Origin: Pseudomonas sp. GM41(2012)
GTDB taxonomy: Bacteria > Pseudomonadota > Gammaproteobacteria > Pseudomonadales > Pseudomonadaceae
NCBI RefSeq assembly: GCF_000282315.2
Contig: NZ_AKJN02000008.1
Span: 496,001 to 560,000 of the forward strand
Direction: 5' to 3'
DNA: 64,000 bases
In this document: positions 56,290 through 64,000 of the stretch, piece by piece
Layout of the letters: the number at the start of each line of letters is the position of its first letter
Numbering within the stretch: position 1 is the first letter of the stretch
Notes under the pieces: model-generated
What the model was told of the DNA's origin: nothing
What the model saw: the letters and a program-made list of their open reading frames with translations, nothing else
Database searches by the model: none
Program-made: the position numbers and the translations under genes

Positions 56290-56723
56290 CCGATTCCTTC
56301 AAGGAACAACTTCAGCTGGCACATGAGCAGGGCGATTATGCCTCGCTGCTGCACCTGATTCCTTACGCCAAACTGATCGGCGTCGAATGTTCGCGGGTGG
56401 GGGATGATCTGCTGTTTCGCTTGCCGGCGAACAAGGACAACATTGGTAACCCTTTATTACCGGCGATTCATGGTGGCGTGATCGCCGGGTTCATGGAATT
56501 GTCCGCAGCGCTGCACCTGCTGATTTTCACCGGTTCACCGGGTGTGCCGAAGATCATCGATTTCTCCCTCGACTATCTGCGCGCCGGGCAGTTTCGCGAC
56601 ACCTGGGCCAGATGCCAGGTTTGCCGGCAGGGCCGCCGGGTGGCGAACGTTGCGATTACGGCCTGGCAAAGCACTGAAGCCGAACCGATTGCCACGGCCC
56701 GTGCCCATTTCAAAATTGAATAG
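56286..56723 (+). CDS. Second PaaI-family hotdog thioesterase
   Basis: A 145-residue hotdog-fold protein: IPYAKLIGVECSRVGDDLLF, then PLLPAIHGGVIAGFMELSAA (HGG motif) and IDFSLDYLRAGQFRDTWARC. It is clearly of the same superfamily as the preceding product but only loosely similar, so this is not a recent duplication. ATG overlaps the preceding stop (ATGA). htpG follows after ~100 bp, with no terminator seen between. Confidence 0.87.
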   Translation: MTDSFKEQLQLAHEQGDYASLLHLIPYAKLIGVECSRVGDDLLFRLPANKDNIGNPLLPAIHGGVIAGFMELSAALHLLIFTGSPGVPKIIDFSLDYLRAGQFRDTWARCQVCRQGRRVANVAITAWQSTEAEPIATARAHFKIE

Positions 56724-56819
56724 CCCTTGAAATCCTGAACTCAGCCCCCAACTTTGATGACAACCCGCCGCCGACCCTTCAGGTCGCGGCCACTGCCATC
56801 TGATTGGAGTTTGATGACC

Positions 56820-58724
56820 ATGAGTGTGGAAACTCAAAAGGAAACCCTGGGCTTCCAGACCGAGGTGAAGCAACTGCTGCACCTCATGATCCATTCGCTG
56901 TATTCCAACAAGGAAATTTTCCTTCGCGAATTGATCTCGAACGCCTCTGACGCTGTCGACAAATTACGTTTCGAAGCCCTGTCCAAGCCTGAGTTGCTGG
57001 AAGGTGGCGCCGAACTGAAAATCCGTGTGAGCTTCGACAAGGACGCTAAAACCGTCACCCTCGAAGACAACGGCATCGGTATGAGCCGTGAAGATGCGAT
57101 CACCCACCTGGGTACCATCGCCAAATCCGGCACTGCCGATTTCATGAAACATCTCTCCGGTGATCAGAAAAAAGATTCGCACCTGATCGGTCAATTCGGT
57201 GTGGGTTTCTACTCTGCATTCATCGTCGCCGATAAAGTCGATGTGTTCAGCCGTCGTGCCGGTGCTGCTGCCAGCGAAGGCGTGCACTGGTCGTCCAAAG
57301 GTGAAGGCGATTTTGAAGTTGCCACCGTTGATAAAGCCGAGCGCGGCACTCGCATCGTCCTGCACCTGAAGTCCGGTGAAGACGAATTCGCCGATGGCTG
57401 GCGTCTGCGCAACATCATCAAGAAGTACTCCGACCACATCGCTCTGCCGATCGAGTTGCCGAAAGAAGTGGCAGCCGTCGAAGGCGAAGAGCAACCGGCC
57501 GTTGAATGGGAAACCGTCAACCGCGCCAGCGCCCTGTGGACCCGTCCGCGTACCGAGATCAAGGACGAGGAATACCAGGAGTTCTACAAACACGTCGCTC
57601 ACGACTTCGAAAACCCGCTGAGCTGGAGCCACAACAAGGTCGAAGGCAAGCTCGAATACAGCTCGCTGCTCTACGTGCCGGCCCGTGCTCCATTCGATCT
57701 GTACCAGCGTGAAGCGCCGAAAGGCCTGAAGCTGTACGTACAGCGCGTGTTCGTGATGGATCAGGCAGAGTCGTTCCTGCCGCTGTACCTGCGTTTCATC
57801 AAAGGCGTGGTCGATTCCAACGACCTGTCGCTGAACGTGTCGCGGGAAATCCTGCAGAAAGACCCGATCATCGATTCCATGAAGTCGGCGCTGACCAAGC
57901 GCGTTCTCGACATGCTGGAAAAGCTGGCGAAGAACGAGCCTGAGCAATACAAGAGCTTCTGGAAAAACTTTGGCCAGGTCATGAAAGAAGGCCCGGCAGA
58001 AGACTTCGCCAACAAAGAGAAAATCGCTGGCCTGCTGCGTTTCGCATCGACCAACGGTGATGAAGGCGAGCAAGTGGTAGGTCTGGCCGAATACCTGGCT
58101 CGCGCCAAGGAAGGTCAGGACAAGATCTACTACCTGACCGGCGAAACCTACGCGCAAGTCAAGAACAGCCCGCACCTGGAAGTCTTCCGCAAGAAAGGCA
58201 TCGAAGTGCTGCTGCTGACCGACCGCATCGACGAGTGGCTGATGAGCTACCTCAGCGACTTCGACGGCAAGAGCTTTGTCGACGTGGCGCGCGGTGATCT
58301 GGACCTGGGCAACCTGGATTCGGAAGAAGACAAGAAAGCTGCGGAAGAAGTCGCCAAGTCCAAAGAAGGTCTGGTTGAGCGTCTGAAAACTGCACTGGGC
58401 GACTCCGTTGCTGAAGTGCGGGTTTCCCACCGTCTGACCGACTCCCCGGCGATTCTGGCCATCGGCGAGCAGGACCTGGGCATGCAGATGCGTCAGATCC
58501 TCGAAGCCAGCGGTCAGAAGGTTCCGGATTCGAAGCCGATCTTCGAATTCAACCCGGCTCACCCGCTGATCGAGAAGCTCGACAACGAGCAGAGCGACGA
58601 GCGCTTCGGCGACCTGTCGCACATTCTCTTCGATCAGGCGGCCCTGGCCGCCGGCGACAGCCTGAAAGACCCGGCCGCCTACGTGCGCCGTCTCAACAAG
58701 CTGCTGGTTGAACTGTCGGTTTAA
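56820..58724 (+). CDS. htpG: Chaperone HtpG (bacterial Hsp90)
   Basis: ATP-dependent chaperone of 634 residues. It has the GHKL ATPase domain (LHLMIHSLYSNKEIFLRELI, SNASDAVDKLRF, EDNGIGMSREDAI, GQFGVGFYSAFIVADKV), the middle domain with the catalytic-loop Arg region (SLNVSREILQKDPII) and the C-terminal dimerisation domain. ATG 56820 (MSVETQKETLGF) is the conserved start. ATG 56814, two codons upstream, is closer to GGAG and possible. No clear sigma-32 promoter was found. P. aeruginosa PA1596 is the equivalent. Confidence 0.97.
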   Translation: MSVETQKETLGFQTEVKQLLHLMIHSLYSNKEIFLRELISNASDAVDKLRFEALSKPELLEGGAELKIRVSFDKDAKTVTLEDNGIGMSREDAITHLGTIAKSGTADFMKHLSGDQKKDSHLIGQFGVGFYSAFIVADKVDVFSRRAGAAASEGVHWSSKGEGDFEVATVDKAERGTRIVLHLKSGEDEFADGWRLRNIIKKYSDHIALPIELPKEVAAVEGEEQPAVEWETVNRASALWTRPRTEIKDEEYQEFYKHVAHDFENPLSWSHNKVEGKLEYSSLLYVPARAPFDLYQREAPKGLKLYVQRVFVMDQAESFLPLYLRFIKGVVDSNDLSLNVSREILQKDPIIDSMKSALTKRVLDMLEKLAKNEPEQYKSFWKNFGQVMKEGPAEDFANKEKIAGLLRFASTNGDEGEQVVGLAEYLARAKEGQDKIYYLTGETYAQVKNSPHLEVFRKKGIEVLLLTDRIDEWLMSYLSDFDGKSFVDVARGDLDLGNLDSEEDKKAAEEVAKSKEGLVERLKTALGDSVAEVRVSHRLTDSPAILAIGEQDLGMQMRQILEASGQKVPDSKPIFEFNPAHPLIEKLDNEQSDERFGDLSHILFDQAALAAGDSLKDPAAYVRRLNKLLVELSV

Positions 58725-58735
58725 CTGCGTTGTAC

Positions 58736-58762
58736 AAAAACCCGCTTCGGCGGGTTTTTTTT
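58736..58762 (+). terminator. Rho-independent terminator of htpG
   Basis: A 10-bp stem AAAAACCCGC / GCGGGTTTTT with a TTCG loop and further T residues, 11 bp after htpG. It directly abuts the dienelactone-hydrolase remnant. Confidence 0.93.
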
Positions 58763-58765
58763 ATT

Positions 58766-58906
58766 CTGCTGAGCTACGGCGGCGCGGTGCATTCCTTCAC
58801 CGATCCGCACGCCAATGTGCCGGGCATGATGATGTATGACGCGAAGACGGCAAGTCGTGCGTTTGCCTCGATGCACAATCTGCTGGATGAAGTTTTTAAA
58901 GGCTGA
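58766..58906 (+). pseudogene. C-terminal remnant of a dienelactone hydrolase family gene
   Basis: An open frame ending at TGA 58904-58906 reads LLSYGGAVHSFTDPHANVPG, then MMMYDAKTASRAFASMHNLL and DEVFKG. This is the C-terminus of a dienelactone hydrolase, with the catalytic His in the GGAVHSFTDP loop. The N-terminal ~200 residues with the Cys/Ser nucleophile and Asp are absent, and there is no start codon; the frame runs directly out of the htpG terminator. P. aeruginosa has an intact homologue right after htpG (PA1597), so this is the scar of a deletion at that locus. Confidence 0.8.
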
Positions 58907-58949
58907 TAGCTGGTTTTTGATCTGACATCGTTGGTTTCAGTGCCGCCGT

Positions 58950-59015
58950 CTTCGCGAGCAAGCCCGCTCCCACATGGGATCGCGGTCCACTGTGGGAGCG
59001 GGCTTGCTCGCGAAA
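58950..59015. repeat. REP inverted pair, GTGGGAGCGGGCTTGCTCGC class
   Basis: Inverted units with ~14-bp spacer between the dienelactone hydrolase remnant and the 3' end of the pirin gene. Nearly identical to the pair at 52354. Confidence 0.9.
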
Positions 59016-59039
59016 GCGGTTTAACTGGCGCTAAATATC

Positions 59040-59900
59040 TTAAGGCAATTCGATCCGCTCACTTTCCCCCGGCACCATCGGCCAATCCCCGGCGGCCCAG
59101 CGTCGCCGCGCTTCATCGATCAACGCCGGATCGCTCGCCACGAAGTTCCAGTTGATCCGCCGCGGCCCATCCAGCGGCGCACCACCAAACAGCACGGCAT
59201 GACAGTCGCTTTCAGCGAACAGTGTCATCTCTTCCCCGACCGGCAACACCACCAGCGAATGCGGTTCTATCAGCTCGCCATCCAGTTGCACCTCGCCGTC
59301 CAGCACATACAACGCCCGCTCTTCATGCTCGGTAGGAATCAGCAAGGTGGTCGCCGTTTGCAGGTTCAATTCGGCATACAAGGTAGGAGAAAGCACCGGG
59401 ACCGGTGACTCCAGGCAAAAGCCTGACCCGGCAATCATCCGGATCTTCACCCCCAGGTTATCGCTGACCGGCAGCGTGGCCGCTGGATGGTGGCTGTAGT
59501 GTCCGGGGCCGTGCTCTTTATCTTTCGGTGAGGCCAGCCAAATCTGCAAACCGTGCATCGTGAAGCCGCTGTCTTTCAACGCCTCAGGCGTGCGTTCAAC
59601 GTGGGCAATCGCGCTGCCCGCCGTCATCCAGCTGACATCACCGGCGTCCACCACCTGGTCGGAGCCGAGGCTGTCCTTGTGCTGGATTTTTCCTTCGAAC
59701 AAGTACGTGAGGGTCGACAGACCAATGTGCGGATGCTGACGGATGTTCATGCCTTTTCCCGCTTCATAACGGGTTTCGAGCATGTGGTCGAAAAACACGA
59801 AAGGCCCGACGCTGCGGCATTTGGCTGACGGCAGTGGGCGAAGAATGGGTTGGCCTTCGACATCTTCGGCGCGGGGACGGATCACGAGCGGAGTGTTCAT
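59040..59900 (-). CDS. Pirin family protein (bicupin)
   Basis: A 286-residue bicupin. The N-terminal cupin carries the pirin metal-ligand signature GPFVFFDHMLETRYEAGKGM, NIRQHPHIGLSTLTYLFEGK, HKDSLGSDQVVDAGDVSWMT and AIAHVERTPE (His, His, His, Glu). The C-terminal cupin is less conserved. Some bacterial pirins have quercetin dioxygenase activity and others bind enzymes such as pyruvate dehydrogenase; which applies here is open. Start MNTPLVIRPRAEDVEG at 59900. The frame is open 26 codons further but that stretch is not conserved-looking. Confidence 0.92.
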   Translation of the reverse strand: MNTPLVIRPRAEDVEGQPILRPLPSAKCRSVGPFVFFDHMLETRYEAGKGMNIRQHPHIGLSTLTYLFEGKIQHKDSLGSDQVVDAGDVSWMTAGSAIAHVERTPEALKDSGFTMHGLQIWLASPKDKEHGPGHYSHHPAATLPVSDNLGVKIRMIAGSGFCLESPVPVLSPTLYAELNLQTATTLLIPTEHEERALYVLDGEVQLDGELIEPHSLVVLPVGEEMTLFAESDCHAVLFGGAPLDGPRRINWNFVASDPALIDEARRRWAAGDWPMVPGESERIELP

Positions 59901-59961
59901 GCTGCATTCCAGGCTGAGCGGGTAATGCGTGGAGCATAACCCGCTTGCGCAGCCCTTGCCG

Positions 59962-60378
59962 CTATTGGCTGAAGGCACCTTCAGACAGGTGCGTTTCGAT
60001 GCTGACGTCGGTGGTGGTCATCAACTTGTGGACCGGGCAACGGTCGGCCACGCGGTGCAGTTCGTCGCGCTGAGCATCGGTGAGCACACCTTTGAGTGTC
60101 AGTTTGACGTGGAGGGCATATTTACCTTTCTGCTCTTCACTGTTGTCACGTTTGACTTCGACGGTGACACCAGTCAGCGGGATGCCTTTCTTCTTCGCGT
60201 ACATCTTCAGGGTCAGGGCTTTGCAGGCACCCAGGGCCGCGTCGAAGTAATCGTGTGGCTCGGGCGCCGAGCCTTCGCCGCCGGCGAGTGTCGGTACGTC
60301 GGCAAAGAGTTGATGGTCATCGATCTGTACGCTGTGACGAAAACCTTCGGCGGAAACGGTATTGACGGTGACAGTCAT
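59962..60378 (-). CDS. OsmC family protein
   Basis: A 138-residue OsmC/Ohr-superfamily protein, probably a thiol-dependent hydroperoxide reductase. The two-Cys pattern is present: DYFDAALGACKALTLKMYAK (first Cys) and HRVADRCPVHKLM (second Cys). It is close to the YhfA/OsmC subgroup, not to Ohr. Start MTVTVNTVSAEGFRHSVQI at 60378, with AGGTTCCC upstream on the minus strand. It lies 61 bp upstream of the pirin gene on the same strand, so the two may be co-transcribed. Confidence 0.88.
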   Translation of the reverse strand: MTVTVNTVSAEGFRHSVQIDDHQLFADVPTLAGGEGSAPEPHDYFDAALGACKALTLKMYAKKKGIPLTGVTVEVKRDNSEEQKGKYALHVKLTLKGVLTDAQRDELHRVADRCPVHKLMTTTDVSIETHLSEGAFSQ

Positions 60379-60630
60379 GGGAACCTCGCAGGCAACAGGA
60401 AAAGTCATTCGATCAAAAAAGACCTTGAAGGTATAGAGCATTCCGCCTGTTACGCGTTCCACTTTCTTGCTCGCCCGTTCCCGAGCGCTGAATCGTTACC
60501 GCCCGGTGATCGAAGCAGTTGAGGCGTTTTGATATCACGTTTTCGTCTTACGCAAAATTTCCCCGGGCCGATACCTTCTTAAGCAACCCGCTGCAGGGTT
60601 GATGCAGCGCTTTTGGAAGGAACCAGAGCA

Positions 60631-62256
60631 ATGAGTATCAGAAGTCTGAATATTGCGCCGCGCGCGGGCCTGGGTTTCGGCCTGCTGGCGTTGATGGTGT
60701 TTGGATTGGGGGCGTTCGCCCTGCTGCAAATGTCGAACATGCGCGCGCAGTCCGATCAGGTCGACGACAACTGGCTGCCCAGCGTGATGGCGGTTGGGGA
60801 GATGAATCAGGACATGCTGCGGCTGCGGGCATTGACCATGCGCCTGCTGATCAATCGGGACCCGCAGGCGCTGGCGCAAAACGTCAGCAAACTCAACGAG
60901 CTCAAAGGCATCCTGGGTGAGCCTCAGCAGCGCTATGACGTGCTGATCGTGCTGCCTGAAGAGCGTGTGCTGTTCGATCGCTTCAAAGCCTCGGAGCAAC
61001 ACTACCTGCAGTTCCAGACTCAGGTGATGACGCTGTCTGCTCAGGGACGAGTGGAAGAGGCGGCCGCCATCCTCAATGGCGAGATGAGTCCGTTGGCTGA
61101 TGAAATCGCCGCCACCCTCAAGGCATTGGTCGAACTGAACAAGCACAACGCTAACCTGGCGACGGAGGCGGGGCGCCAGGTGTTCAGCCGTTCGCGGGTC
61201 GGGGTCGGGGTGATGATCGGCGTGACGGCGCTGATGACCATCGGCCTGGCGCTGCTGCTGACCCGCAGCATCGTCGTGCCGCTCTCCCAATCGTTGAAGG
61301 TGGCTGAAGGGGTGGCTGGCGGCGATCTCACCGGTGATATCAGCATCAGCGGCAAGGACGAGCCGGCGCGGCTGTTGCACGCCCTCAAGAGCATGCAGGG
61401 GAGTTTGCGCGAAACCCTGCGGCGTATTTCCGACTCATCCAGCCAATTGGCCTCGGCCTCGGAAGAGCTCAGTTGTGTGACCGAAGAGGCCACCCGGGGC
61501 CTGCATCAGCAGAGCCTGGAAATCGACCAGGCCGCCACGGCGGTGAATCAGATGACCGCAGCGGTGGAGGAGGTCGCGAGCAATGCGGTGGCGACGTCCG
61601 AAGCGTCTCGGGAGTCCGACCGGATCGCCCAGCACGGTCGTGAGCAGGTGCATCAGACCGTGTTGTCCATCGAGTCCCTGGCCGATGATGTCACGGCCAA
61701 TGCGACCCAGGTCGAGGACCTGGCGCAGAAAGTTTATGGCATCAGCAAAGTCCTGGAGGTGATTCGCTCGATTGCCGAGCAGACGAACTTGCTGGCCCTG
61801 AACGCGGCCATCGAAGCGGCGCGGGCCGGGAGTGCCGGGCGCGGATTTGCGGTGGTGGCCGATGAAGTGCGGGCGCTGGCGCACCGGACGCAGCAATCGA
61901 CCCAGGAAATCGAGCAGATGATCTCCGGCATCCAGAAAGGCACCGATGCCGCAGTCAGCTCGATGCAGCAGAGCAACACGCGTGCGCGTTCGACCCTGGA
62001 AGTGGCGAAAGCCGCGGGCACGGCGCTGGAGGAAATCGCCACGGCGTTTACCCTGATCAATGAGCGCAACCTGGTGATCGCCAGCGCCTCAGAGGAACAA
62101 GCGGCTGTCGCGCGCGAGGTGGATCGCAACCTGATGAACATTCGCGATCTTGCGTTGCAGACGTCGGCCGGGGCGAATCAAACCAGTGCCGCGAGCCAGG
62201 AGCTGTCTCGGTTGGCGGTCGATCTGAATACGATGGTGGCGCGGTTCTCGGTCTGA
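60631..62256 (+). CDS. Methyl-accepting chemotaxis protein
   Basis: A 541-residue chemoreceptor. TM1 is at about residues 12-30 (LGFGLLALMVFGLGAFALLQ). The periplasmic four-helix-bundle ligand domain spans about 31-190, and TM2 is about 193-212 (GVGVMIGVTALMTIGLALLL). A HAMP domain (RSIVVPLSQSLKVAEGVAGG) and a cytoplasmic signalling domain follow, with hairpin tip EQTNLLALNAAIEAARAGSA + GRGFAVVADEVRALA. No C-terminal NWETF-type pentapeptide. The ligand is unknown. ATG 60631 follows GGAAGGAACC. It is monocistronic. Confidence 0.94.
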   Translation: MSIRSLNIAPRAGLGFGLLALMVFGLGAFALLQMSNMRAQSDQVDDNWLPSVMAVGEMNQDMLRLRALTMRLLINRDPQALAQNVSKLNELKGILGEPQQRYDVLIVLPEERVLFDRFKASEQHYLQFQTQVMTLSAQGRVEEAAAILNGEMSPLADEIAATLKALVELNKHNANLATEAGRQVFSRSRVGVGVMIGVTALMTIGLALLLTRSIVVPLSQSLKVAEGVAGGDLTGDISISGKDEPARLLHALKSMQGSLRETLRRISDSSSQLASASEELSCVTEEATRGLHQQSLEIDQAATAVNQMTAAVEEVASNAVATSEASRESDRIAQHGREQVHQTVLSIESLADDVTANATQVEDLAQKVYGISKVLEVIRSIAEQTNLLALNAAIEAARAGSAGRGFAVVADEVRALAHRTQQSTQEIEQMISGIQKGTDAAVSSMQQSNTRARSTLEVAKAAGTALEEIATAFTLINERNLVIASASEEQAAVAREVDRNLMNIRDLALQTSAGANQTSAASQELSRLAVDLNTMVARFSV

Positions 62257-62425
62257 ACGCCGAGCGGTTTTGTCGTTCCGGCGACGCTACCGGCTGGCTG
62301 TGCAAGGTTGCGGGTGGCGCCATCCCGGCCTATGGTCCAAGCGATGCTTTACTTGCGACTGGCGCGCGATGACTCGCCGTCGGTTGCTGTCCATCCAGTG
62401 CTGATTTGCGTAGCGAGGTGACGAC

Positions 62426-63802
62426 ATGCCCACCGACTCCCGACCCGCCGTGCTCGAACTGATCGGCAATACGCCGCTGGTGCGCGTCAGCCGTTTCGAT
62501 ACCGGCCCGTGCACGCTGTTCCTCAAGCTCGAATCGCAGAACCCCGGCGGCTCGATCAAGGATCGCATCGGCCTGGCGATGATCGACGCCGCCGAGCGCG
62601 ATGGCAGCCTGCGACCCGGCGGCACCATCGTCGAGGCCACCGCCGGCAACACCGGCCTTGGCCTGGCCCTGGTCGGCCGTGCCAAGGGTTACCGAGTGGT
62701 GTTGGTGGTGCCGGACAAGATGTCCACCGAGAAGGTCTTGCACCTCAAGGCGATGGGCGCCGAGGTGCACATCACCCGCTCCGACGTCGGCAAGGGCCAT
62801 CCCGATTACTACCAGGACGTTGCGGCGCGGCTGGCGCTGGAAATCCCCGACGCTTTCTTCGCCGATCAATTCAACAACCCGGCCAACCCGCTGGCCCACG
62901 AGTGCAGCACCGCGCCGGAGATCTGGGCGCAAACTCAGCATGACGTGGACGCGATCGTCGTCGGCGTTGGCTCGGCCGGTACGCTGACCGGTCTGACTCG
63001 TTTCTTCCGCCGCGTGCAACCGGAGCTGGTCATGGTGCTGGCCGACCCGGTCGGTTCGGTGATGGCCGAATACAGCCGCAGCGGCACCATGAATACGCCC
63101 GGCTCCTGGGCGGTGGAGGGCATCGGCGAGGACTTCATTCCGTCGATTGCCGACCTGTCCAGCGTGCGCCACGCCTACTCGATCAGCGACGAGGAAAGCT
63201 TCGATCATGCCCGCCAACTGTTGCGCGCCGAAGGCATACTCGGCGGCTCTTCGACCGGCACACTGCTGGCGGCGGCGCTACGTTACTGCCGCGAGCAGAC
63301 CGAGCCGAAGCGGGTCGTGAGCTTCGTCTGCGACACCGGCACGCGCTATCTGTCGAAGGTCTACAACGACCAGTGGATGAACGATCAGGGCCTGTTGCAG
63401 TACAAACATTACGGTGATCTGCGCGACCTGATCTCGCGGCGCTTCGAGGATGGCCGGGTGATCAGCGTGGGCCCGGACGATACGCTGCTCACCGCGTTCC
63501 AGCGCATGCGCCTGGCGGATGTGTCGCAACTGCCGGTGCTGGAGGGCGGGCAGCGGTTGGTCGGCGTGATCGACGAGTCCGACATTCTGCTGGGCATGCA
63601 AGAAGATGCTTCGCACTTTCGCGCGAGCGTGGCCAGCGCGATGACCGATCAGCTGCAAACCCTGCCTCCAAGTGCCAGTCTGGCTGAACTTCGGGCGGAG
63701 CTCGACCGTGGGCTGGTGGCGATCATCGCCGACGCTTCGGGCTTCTACGGCTTGATTACTCGAGTCGACATGCTTATTCACCTACGGAGATCCCTTAGAT
63801 GA
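62426..63802 (+). CDS. Cystathionine beta-synthase (PLP domain plus CBS pair)
   Basis: Condenses homocysteine with serine (or O-acetylserine) to cystathionine in reverse transsulfuration. The 458-residue protein has a fold-type II PLP domain (residues 1-320: LELIGNTPLVRVSRFDTGPC, PLP-Lys in NPGGSIKDRIGLAMI, VEATAGNTGLGLALV, GVGSAGTLTGLTRFF) and two CBS modules (about 340-455: VISVGPDDTLLTAFQRMRLA, LPVLEGGQRLVGVIDESDI). It overlaps the gamma-lyase gene by 4 bp. Pairing with it matches P. aeruginosa PA0399/PA0400. Cysteine synthase activity is the alternative for a single-domain homologue, but the CBS pair favours this call. Confidence 0.93.
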   Translation: MPTDSRPAVLELIGNTPLVRVSRFDTGPCTLFLKLESQNPGGSIKDRIGLAMIDAAERDGSLRPGGTIVEATAGNTGLGLALVGRAKGYRVVLVVPDKMSTEKVLHLKAMGAEVHITRSDVGKGHPDYYQDVAARLALEIPDAFFADQFNNPANPLAHECSTAPEIWAQTQHDVDAIVVGVGSAGTLTGLTRFFRRVQPELVMVLADPVGSVMAEYSRSGTMNTPGSWAVEGIGEDFIPSIADLSSVRHAYSISDEESFDHARQLLRAEGILGGSSTGTLLAAALRYCREQTEPKRVVSFVCDTGTRYLSKVYNDQWMNDQGLLQYKHYGDLRDLISRRFEDGRVISVGPDDTLLTAFQRMRLADVSQLPVLEGGQRLVGVIDESDILLGMQEDASHFRASVASAMTDQLQTLPPSASLAELRAELDRGLVAIIADASGFYGLITRVDMLIHLRRSLR

Positions 63803-64000
63803 GTCAACACGATGAAAACGCTGTGCCACGTGCCTTCGCCACCCGTGTGATCCATGCCGGGCAAACGCCCGACCCTACCACCGGGGCGCTGATGCCGCCG
63901 ATTTACGCCAACTCCACCTATTTGCAGCAGAGTCCCGGTGTGCACAAGGGCTTCGACTACGGGCGCTCGCACAACCCGACGCGCTTTGCGCTGGAGCGTT
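63799..64000 (+). CDS. Cystathionine gamma-lyase/synthase family protein, 3' truncated by window edge
   Basis: The first 67 residues of a Cys/Met-metabolism PLP enzyme: RAFATRVIHAGQTPDPTTGA, PPIYANSTYLQQSPG and YGRSHNPTRFALER. The conserved YxRxxNPT motif is here YGRSHNPT. The ATG overlaps the cystathionine beta-synthase stop (ATGA). With its partner it would cleave cystathionine to cysteine, 2-oxobutyrate and ammonia. Gamma-synthase cannot be excluded from the N-terminus alone, but the operon context supports gamma-lyase. Confidence 0.9.
   Translation, partial: MSQHDENAVPRAFATRVIHAGQTPDPTTGALMPPIYANSTYLQQSPGVHKGFDYGRSHNPTRFALER

Overview
The window is chromosomal DNA of a Pseudomonas species, most probably of the P. 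fluorescens group. The evidence is the gene order (motCD-parC-parP-cheW next to ccmABCDEFGHI; a gcl-hyi-glxR-ttuD-pyk operon; gltA divergent from sdhCDAB-sucAB-lpd-sucCD), the high-GC codon use, and about 18 REP-type inverted repeats built around GTRGGAGC...GCGATG cores together with a RAYT transposase. It is mostly core genome. There is no prophage, integron, CRISPR array, rRNA or tRNA that I can see.

Layout. 1-4.1 kb (+): the end of the flagellar/chemotaxis cluster, with a second stator pair (motC partial, motD), the polar chemosensory positioning pair ParC/ParP, cheW and a DUF2802 protein. 4.3-6.2 kb (-): a FliK-like protein overlapping a stand-alone FlhB C-terminal-domain protein. 6.4-13.7 kb (+): the complete cytochrome c maturation operon ccmABCDEFGHI, followed by a small lipoprotein. 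13.9-21.1 kb: a LysR regulator, an SDR reductase, an MFS exporter, a DUF5666-like periplasmic protein, a sulfate-binding protein, a Kv-type channel with a C-terminal zinc ribbon, and a urea transporter. 21.2-28.5 kb: the glyoxylate-to-pyruvate pathway (gcl, hyi, glxR, ttuD, pyk) with a divergent GlcG/HbpS-like gene. Both sides of that divergent promoter carry the same TTGTATACAA palindrome. 28.7-37 kb: RAYT, a RutR-like TetR regulator, DUF808, an MlaA-like protein with an alpha/beta hydrolase, a GH17 membrane protein and a betaine-binding protein. 36.9-38.9 kb: DUF485 protein and actP acetate symporter. 39.2-52.3 kb: the TCA-cycle block gltA | sdhCDAB-sucAB-lpd-sucCD. 52.7-64 kb: brnQ, DUF599, MAPEG, a small lipoprotein, tandem PaaI-like thioesterases, htpG, a dienelactone-hydrolase remnant, pirin, OsmC, a chemoreceptor, and a cystathionine beta-synthase/gamma-lyase pair cut by the window end.

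How the genes connect. Acetate enters through ActP and is burned by GltA/Sdh/Suc. Glyoxylate, from purine or C2 catabolism, is condensed by Gcl, reduced by GlxR, phosphorylated by TtuD and reaches pyruvate through Pyk. The Ccm proteins supply c-type cytochromes to the respiratory chain that takes electrons from Sdh.

I found no obviously new multi-gene defence or biosynthetic system. The observations most worth a second look are the FliK-like/FlhB-C cassette, the MlaA-like/hydrolase operon without a clear lipobox, the paired operators at gcl, REP pairs in every long gap of the gcl operon, a 130-nt palindrome downstream of actP, the RAYT flanked by REPs, gene remnants next to htpG and the SDR, and structured leaders before sucA, lpd and sucC. 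No database search was possible. Family assignments come from motif recognition and remembered synteny.
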